Source: Acidimicrobiaceae bacterium
Lineage (GTDB): Bacteria; Actinomycetota; Acidimicrobiia; Acidimicrobiales; RAAP-2
NCBI GenBank assembly: GCA_003158855.1
Contig: PMLJ01000017.1
Span: 1-64,000, forward strand
Length of the DNA stretch: 64,000 nt
Direction: 5' to 3'
Shown one piece after another: positions 60,955 to 64,000 of the stretch. Position 1 is the first letter of the stretch. The number at the start of each line of letters is the position of its first letter. The notes below the pieces were generated by a model. The model ran no database searches. It saw nothing but the letters and a program-made list of their open reading frames with translations, and had not been told where the DNA came from. Position numbers and translations under genes: made by a program.

Positions 60955-62763
60955 TCACCGTCGATTGCGACGGCGTGCAATCAAGGTGATCAGTCCGAGG
61001 GGGAGTGCGACCGTGAGAACATCAAGGAGGTGGGGCAGTCGAAGGCGGTAGAGCTGATCGTCGATCCGTCCGAGTCGTCGGAGCCACGCAGGTTTGTGCT
61101 GAGCGATGACCGTCACATCGGGCTCGATGAGTTGGGCCGCGCGCCGTCCACTCTCGACGGCTGCTTCAATGCTCCAGACGTCGGCAGCGGTACGCGTGTG
61201 CGCTCCGGCGAGAACGAGATTCGGTACCGGGGTTGCTTGGGTCGGCTGGAACGGCTGGGTGTGTGTGGAGTTGACCCACTTCGGGTCGGGTCCGCGGATG
61301 CCGTCGGGGGAGAAGGTCCATTCGTGCCAGACTTCGATCCGCACGAGCGGGAATGACGCCAAGTCGCGACCTTGGTTGGCTTGGCGGATGAGGGCGTCGA
61401 GCGAGCCACATCGCAAGAGCTGAGCGTGGACTTCGTCGACGAATTGCTCTCTCGTGCAGAGCGCGACGGGCAGCCCGTGCACGCGTCCGGGGACGCTGGA
61501 GACGCATGACGTGCCGGTCCACAGCGAAGCGACGCCGTCGCCGAGATCGACGCTGGACGGCCAGACCTGTTCCTCGGCGAAGATGGTCAGATCGAACTCG
61601 GAATCGGCGACGACGAGGGCGCAGCGTGGGCGGGGCCACTCAATGCGCTCACTGAACGCGATGCGAAACGACACCTGGACGTGGGGACCATCGGCCGTCA
61701 ACGGCTCGAACAGACAGAGTTGATCGAGTCGGGCGAGGTCCGGACTGCGTTCGAGAATCTCGACAGCCGCGAACGGGTTGGTCGCGAAGACGTGAACGTC
61801 GGCTTCGACACGTTCTGCCGACTCGAGATGGGCTGCCGTGATCACGCTACCGTCGTAGTCGAAGTGATGCAGCGTTTGTTCCCAATGAAAGGTGACGCCA
61901 GCCGTGGTCAGGTGCTGTATCCATTTGTCGAACCAGAACTCGCTGCTCGGGCCCCGTAGCAGCAACCAACCTGAGCGTGCGCCGTGAACCCAGGCCGCAC
62001 CTTCGGAATCAGCGGCGTGCGGGTGCGATGGTTGCGAAGTGAGTTGCTTGAGGAAGAACTGTCCGGCTTGATGCAATGAAACCTGGGTCCAGTCCGAACC
62101 GATCCAAGGACCAAAGCACGCCGACCACGTCGACGAAGCCTCGGCGCTCAGGCGCTTGCCCCACTGCGCAGCGGCGTTGCGTGTTGCGTAGCGCTCGGTG
62201 CTGCGACGATTGGCGGTCCATTCCTTGAGCATGAGGCGCGTCCACCAGAACCAATCGACGCGGGTCATGCGAAACATCCTGCTCACGTCGATCAGAAAGT
62301 CAGACGGGTCATCAAACTCGGCGGTGCCGTCATCGGGGGCGACACCGAAGTCGATCGGCCGCGACAAGGCGCGGTCGTAGACGCTTCCCTCCGCATCGAA
62401 CGGGATTTGTCGCATCACGTCGAACACATTGTGGTACCAGGGTCCCATCCCGTGCCACGAATACTCCGATGGCATCGCGTGATCGCCCGAACCTCGTGCC
62501 GAGCGAAAGAAGCCCCCGGCCTCGCTGTGGGCTTCGTAGACCGACACCGCCCAACCGCGACGAATGAACTCGTGAGCAGCCGTCAGTCCAGCGATGCCGG
62601 CACCGTAGACGACAACCGTACGGCCCGTCGGGGATGTCACGCTGAAACGAACTGGTTCAGTGTGCGAGTGGTCGACTGCGCCCCAAAGGTCCCCGGCGAG
62701 CTCCGCGGCGTCGAAAGTACGGTCACGACGAACGGCTCCTGAGCCCAGAGCGGTTCTGGCCAA
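60955..62763 (-). CDS. FAD-dependent amine-oxidase/desaturase-type oxidoreductase, C-terminally membrane-anchored
   Basis: A 602-aa flavoprotein. TVVVYGAGIAGLTAAHEFIRRGWAVSVYEA (residues about 48-77) is the FAD dinucleotide-binding fold, and GAHTRTAADVWSIEAAVESGRRAA near residue 540 the second FAD-binding end, as in phytoene-desaturase and protoporphyrinogen-oxidase-like enzymes. A single hydrophobic segment VLTVALPLGLITLIARRRNRR ends the protein, implying anchoring in the membrane with a basic stop. Substrate not identifiable; isoprenoid or porphyrin oxidation is possible. Start is uncertain (TTG 62763, no good ribosome-binding site; an in-frame GTG lies just before the FAD fold). Confidence 0.75.
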   Translation of the reverse strand: MARTALGSGAVRRDRTFDAAELAGDLWGAVDHSHTEPVRFSVTSPTGRTVVVYGAGIAGLTAAHEFIRRGWAVSVYEAHSEAGGFFRSARGSGDHAMPSEYSWHGMGPWYHNVFDVMRQIPFDAEGSVYDRALSRPIDFGVAPDDGTAEFDDPSDFLIDVSRMFRMTRVDWFWWTRLMLKEWTANRRSTERYATRNAAAQWGKRLSAEASSTWSACFGPWIGSDWTQVSLHQAGQFFLKQLTSQPSHPHAADSEGAAWVHGARSGWLLLRGPSSEFWFDKWIQHLTTAGVTFHWEQTLHHFDYDGSVITAAHLESAERVEADVHVFATNPFAAVEILERSPDLARLDQLCLFEPLTADGPHVQVSFRIAFSERIEWPRPRCALVVADSEFDLTIFAEEQVWPSSVDLGDGVASLWTGTSCVSSVPGRVHGLPVALCTREQFVDEVHAQLLRCGSLDALIRQANQGRDLASFPLVRIEVWHEWTFSPDGIRGPDPKWVNSTHTQPFQPTQATPVPNLVLAGAHTRTAADVWSIEAAVESGRRAAQLIEPDVTVIAQHKPAWLRRLGRIDDQLYRLRLPHLLDVLTVALPLGLITLIARRRNRR

Positions 62764-62815
62764 TCTGAAGACCTTGTTCGACAGATTTCCGCTTCGACGT
62801 TCATTGTTCTATTGC

Positions 62816-62857
62816 CGCCGACGAGAACCAAGGGGTAGTTCTTGGTTCTCGTCGGCG
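62816..62857 (-). terminator. Strong hairpin downstream of the CsbD-like gene
   Basis: CGCCGACGAGAACCAAG (62816-62832) pairs with CTTGGTTCTCGTCGGCG (62841-62857): a perfect 17-bp stem with an 8-nt loop, 36 nt after the CsbD-like stop and before the oxidoreductase start. No clear U-run. Confidence 0.72.
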
Positions 62858-62892
62858 AGAACTGGTTGGCGCTCTGCGCGTAACCAAGTGCG

Positions 62893-63066
62893 TTACTTCT
62901 TGAGGGCATCCTTGACCTTCTCACCGGCTTGCTTGACGTTGCCTTTCACCTTGTCTACCTTGCCTTCGGCTTCGAGACTCTGGTCGCCAGTGGCCTTGCC
63001 AGCGACCTCCTTGATCTTGCCTTTGGTTATCTGGCCCGTATTCTTGGCTTTGTCTATGTTGGTCAC
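62893..63066 (-). CDS. CsbD-like stress protein (57 aa)
   Basis: GTG 63066 with GGAG five bases upstream opens a 57-aa frame: TNIDKAKNTGQITKGKIKEV then AGKATGDQSLEAEGKVDKVK and GNVKQAGEKVKDALKK. This is the CsbD-like family: a Lys-rich, helical, hydrophilic small protein induced by general stress in many bacteria. Its molecular role is unsettled. Neighbouring small membrane proteins suggest a stress-responsive set. Confidence 0.85.
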   Translation of the reverse strand: MTNIDKAKNTGQITKGKIKEVAGKATGDQSLEAEGKVDKVKGNVKQAGEKVKDALKK

Positions 63067-63267
63067 TGTCACTCCATTTCACATTTGTCGAAGAGAGAAA
63101 ATTGCTCTCTCACATGTCTTAAATTGCCGTTCGATCCCTCTAACGTGAGCAAGAACCGGCCATCATCCCTGTCGGATTGGCTATCGGCGCCTTCAATTCC
63201 GCACTGAGGAGGGCTACAGCGTTGCCAGAGCCCTTCTCTGATCAGTATTGAAGCACGTGCCGTGCCG

Positions 63268-63690
63268 TCAACAGAATTTCATCGCCTCACGAGAAAGACG
63301 ATGAGGATGATGACGAGAATCAAAACGACTGCTCCGCCTCCTATATACATGGCGTGTACTCCTTTCTGTAGAGGCCTTGGTCATTGACGATTGGGTCTTC
63401 GATTCGCCGGTGGCCATAACAGGTGCTGAGTGGCCAACAACGCGCCAGTCGGCAATCGCTACGTCGAGTCTTCCTGCAGTGAACTCGAATTTCCGTGAGA
63501 GTCGACCACTTGACGACTCGTTGAGTGCGTAGCCAACCTTCGAAGTTGCAAACCCGAATGCACCGACAATCATGGGGGCGACCCCAATGGTTGAGGGTCG
63601 AAATCCCGTGCCTTGGGAGGTAACGGTCCAGCACACAATCGCGCCGACAGCGGCTGCAACTTCGCTGAACACCATTTCGGGTAGTCCCAT
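63268..63690 (-). CDS. DUF6458-like small membrane protein, extended C-terminus
   Basis: From ATG 63690 (GGAAGAAAG upstream) the protein begins GLPEMVFSEVAAAVGAIVCW, then TVTSQGTGFRPSTIGVAPMIVGAFGFATS, the two-helix plan of DUF6458 proteins (about 50-80 residues, two membrane spans). The given frame runs on to 140 aa through a hydrophilic tail, and its last third overlaps the 23-aa peptide gene in another frame, so the natural stop may have been lost. Function unknown. Confidence 0.5.
   Translation of the reverse strand: MGLPEMVFSEVAAAVGAIVCWTVTSQGTGFRPSTIGVAPMIVGAFGFATSKVGYALNESSSGRLSRKFEFTAGRLDVAIADWRVVGHSAPVMATGESKTQSSMTKASTERSTRHVYRRRSSRFDSRHHPHRLSREAMKFC
63279..63350 (-). CDS. 23-aa hydrophobic membrane peptide
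   Basis: ATG 63350 to TGA encodes MYIGGGAVVLILVIILIVFL then VRR: one membrane helix with a basic cytoplasmic end. AAAGGAG lies eight bases before the ATG, a near-perfect ribosome-binding site. Single-helix peptides of this form are often found with CsbD-like genes in actinobacteria. The gene is read in another frame of the preceding membrane protein tail. Function unknown. Confidence 0.6.
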   Translation of the reverse strand: MYIGGGAVVLILVIILIVFLVRR

Positions 63691-63706
63691 CTCGCACTTT
63701 CTTCCG

Positions 63707-63731
63707 CTTCCCTGACTAACTGTCAGGGAAG
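63707..63731. repeat. 10-bp perfect inverted repeat before the small membrane protein gene
   Basis: CTTCCCTGAC-taact-GTCAGGGAAG lies 17 bp upstream of ATG 63690 (minus strand). It is likely an operator or a 5'-leader hairpin. No gene is seen from 63735 to the end of the window. Confidence 0.5.
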
Positions 63732-64000
63732 AAAGGATGTGAGGTCTTGACGTCCTAACTTTGAGCGTAACACCCGTTTCGCGACTTGCACAAAGCAATG
63801 GCGCGACATTTCGCGGCGTCAACGATGCCCATTTCGTTCGCCCATCTTTGAGCAAGTTGAAGTAGCGGCATTCGTTGGCTCAAGAATGCTTCGGTGAACA
63901 ACGAAGATGGCGGCGGCGACTTTTTGCGAGCGACCTTTTACCCATTCAATCTGCGTTCGCCGACTCCTCATGTAGCCAGTTCAGCGAAGCACTTGCCAGG

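Overview
The window looks like a stretch of an actinobacterial chromosome, most probably from the class Acidimicrobiia. The main evidence is mycothiol and F420 biochemistry: an S-(hydroxymethyl)mycothiol dehydrogenase with its usual metallo-hydrolase partner, a mycothiol-dependent maleylpyruvate-isomerase-type protein and a Ddn-type F420 oxidoreductase. Further evidence is an ArsC with a three-helix-bundle N-terminus, secreted proteins with GYYVL-type repeats, and a moderately high GC content with many GTG/TTG starts. The class assignment is inference; no rRNA or complete tRNA gene is present.

Layout. (1) 0-4.4 kb: a PrpB-like lyase (cut by the window edge), a LeuD-like hydratase small subunit and an HMG-CoA lyase, then decayed remnants (frameshifted CitE, C-terminal M24 peptidase fragment) and a small PepSY-like secreted protein. 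(2) 4.8-12.4 kb: a secreted repeat protein, a deletion scar joining a luciferase-like monooxygenase to an old-yellow-enzyme remnant, a Ddn-family enzyme, beta-carbonic anhydrase, a DUF1275 membrane protein and the mscR/MBL formaldehyde-detoxification pair. (3) 13-19.3 kb: a molybdenum-cofactor and formate-dehydrogenase-like block (moeA, moaE, FdhF/YdeP-type oxidoreductase, fdhD, DUF6457, mobA). (4) 20-33.7 kb: an amidohydrolase, a RecQ-like helicase with a phosphoribosyltransferase tail, a 38-aa basic protein, two large secreted proteins (a G1 peptidase with InlB-type repeats and a GH25/DUF1906-like protein), a damaged methyltransferase, an MFS exporter and a thioesterase. (5) 34-41.4 kb: small accessory genes separated by short hairpin-forming repeats that sit at gene 3' ends, then an ECF sigma factor with a coupled membrane partner. 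(6) 42-52.3 kb: a divergent arsenic locus (arsR-arsD-arsA against ArsR/phosphatase, aquaporin, arsC, arsC), a Fic/Doc remnant, a truncated GGDEF protein and two tandem PAS-GAF-HD-GYP proteins. (7) 53.5-63.7 kb: a TetR / mycothiol enzyme / MBL module, a succinate-semialdehyde-type dehydrogenase, a second amidohydrolase, a tail-anchored FAD oxidoreductase, and a stress-type set of small proteins (CsbD-like, a 23-aa membrane peptide, a DUF6458-like protein).

The most striking structure is a set of direct repeats at about 24.4, 41.9, 52.75, 56.6 and 60.7 kb. Read on the minus strand, each has the exact geometry of the 3' half of a tRNA: a 5-nt variable region, a 5-7-5 T arm, a 7-nt acceptor strand, a discriminator and CCA or its remnant. 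Two copies (56.6 and 60.7 kb) keep a lysine-type CTTTTAA anticodon loop. All face the same way, most share a further 100-200 bp of flank, and they separate gene modules. This is what serial integration at one tRNA gene would leave, yet no integrase and no intact tRNA lie in the window. Around these repeats, frameshifted or truncated genes are unusually frequent (about eleven), so much of the window reads as an accessory, decaying region. Some single-base frameshifts could instead be sequencing errors.
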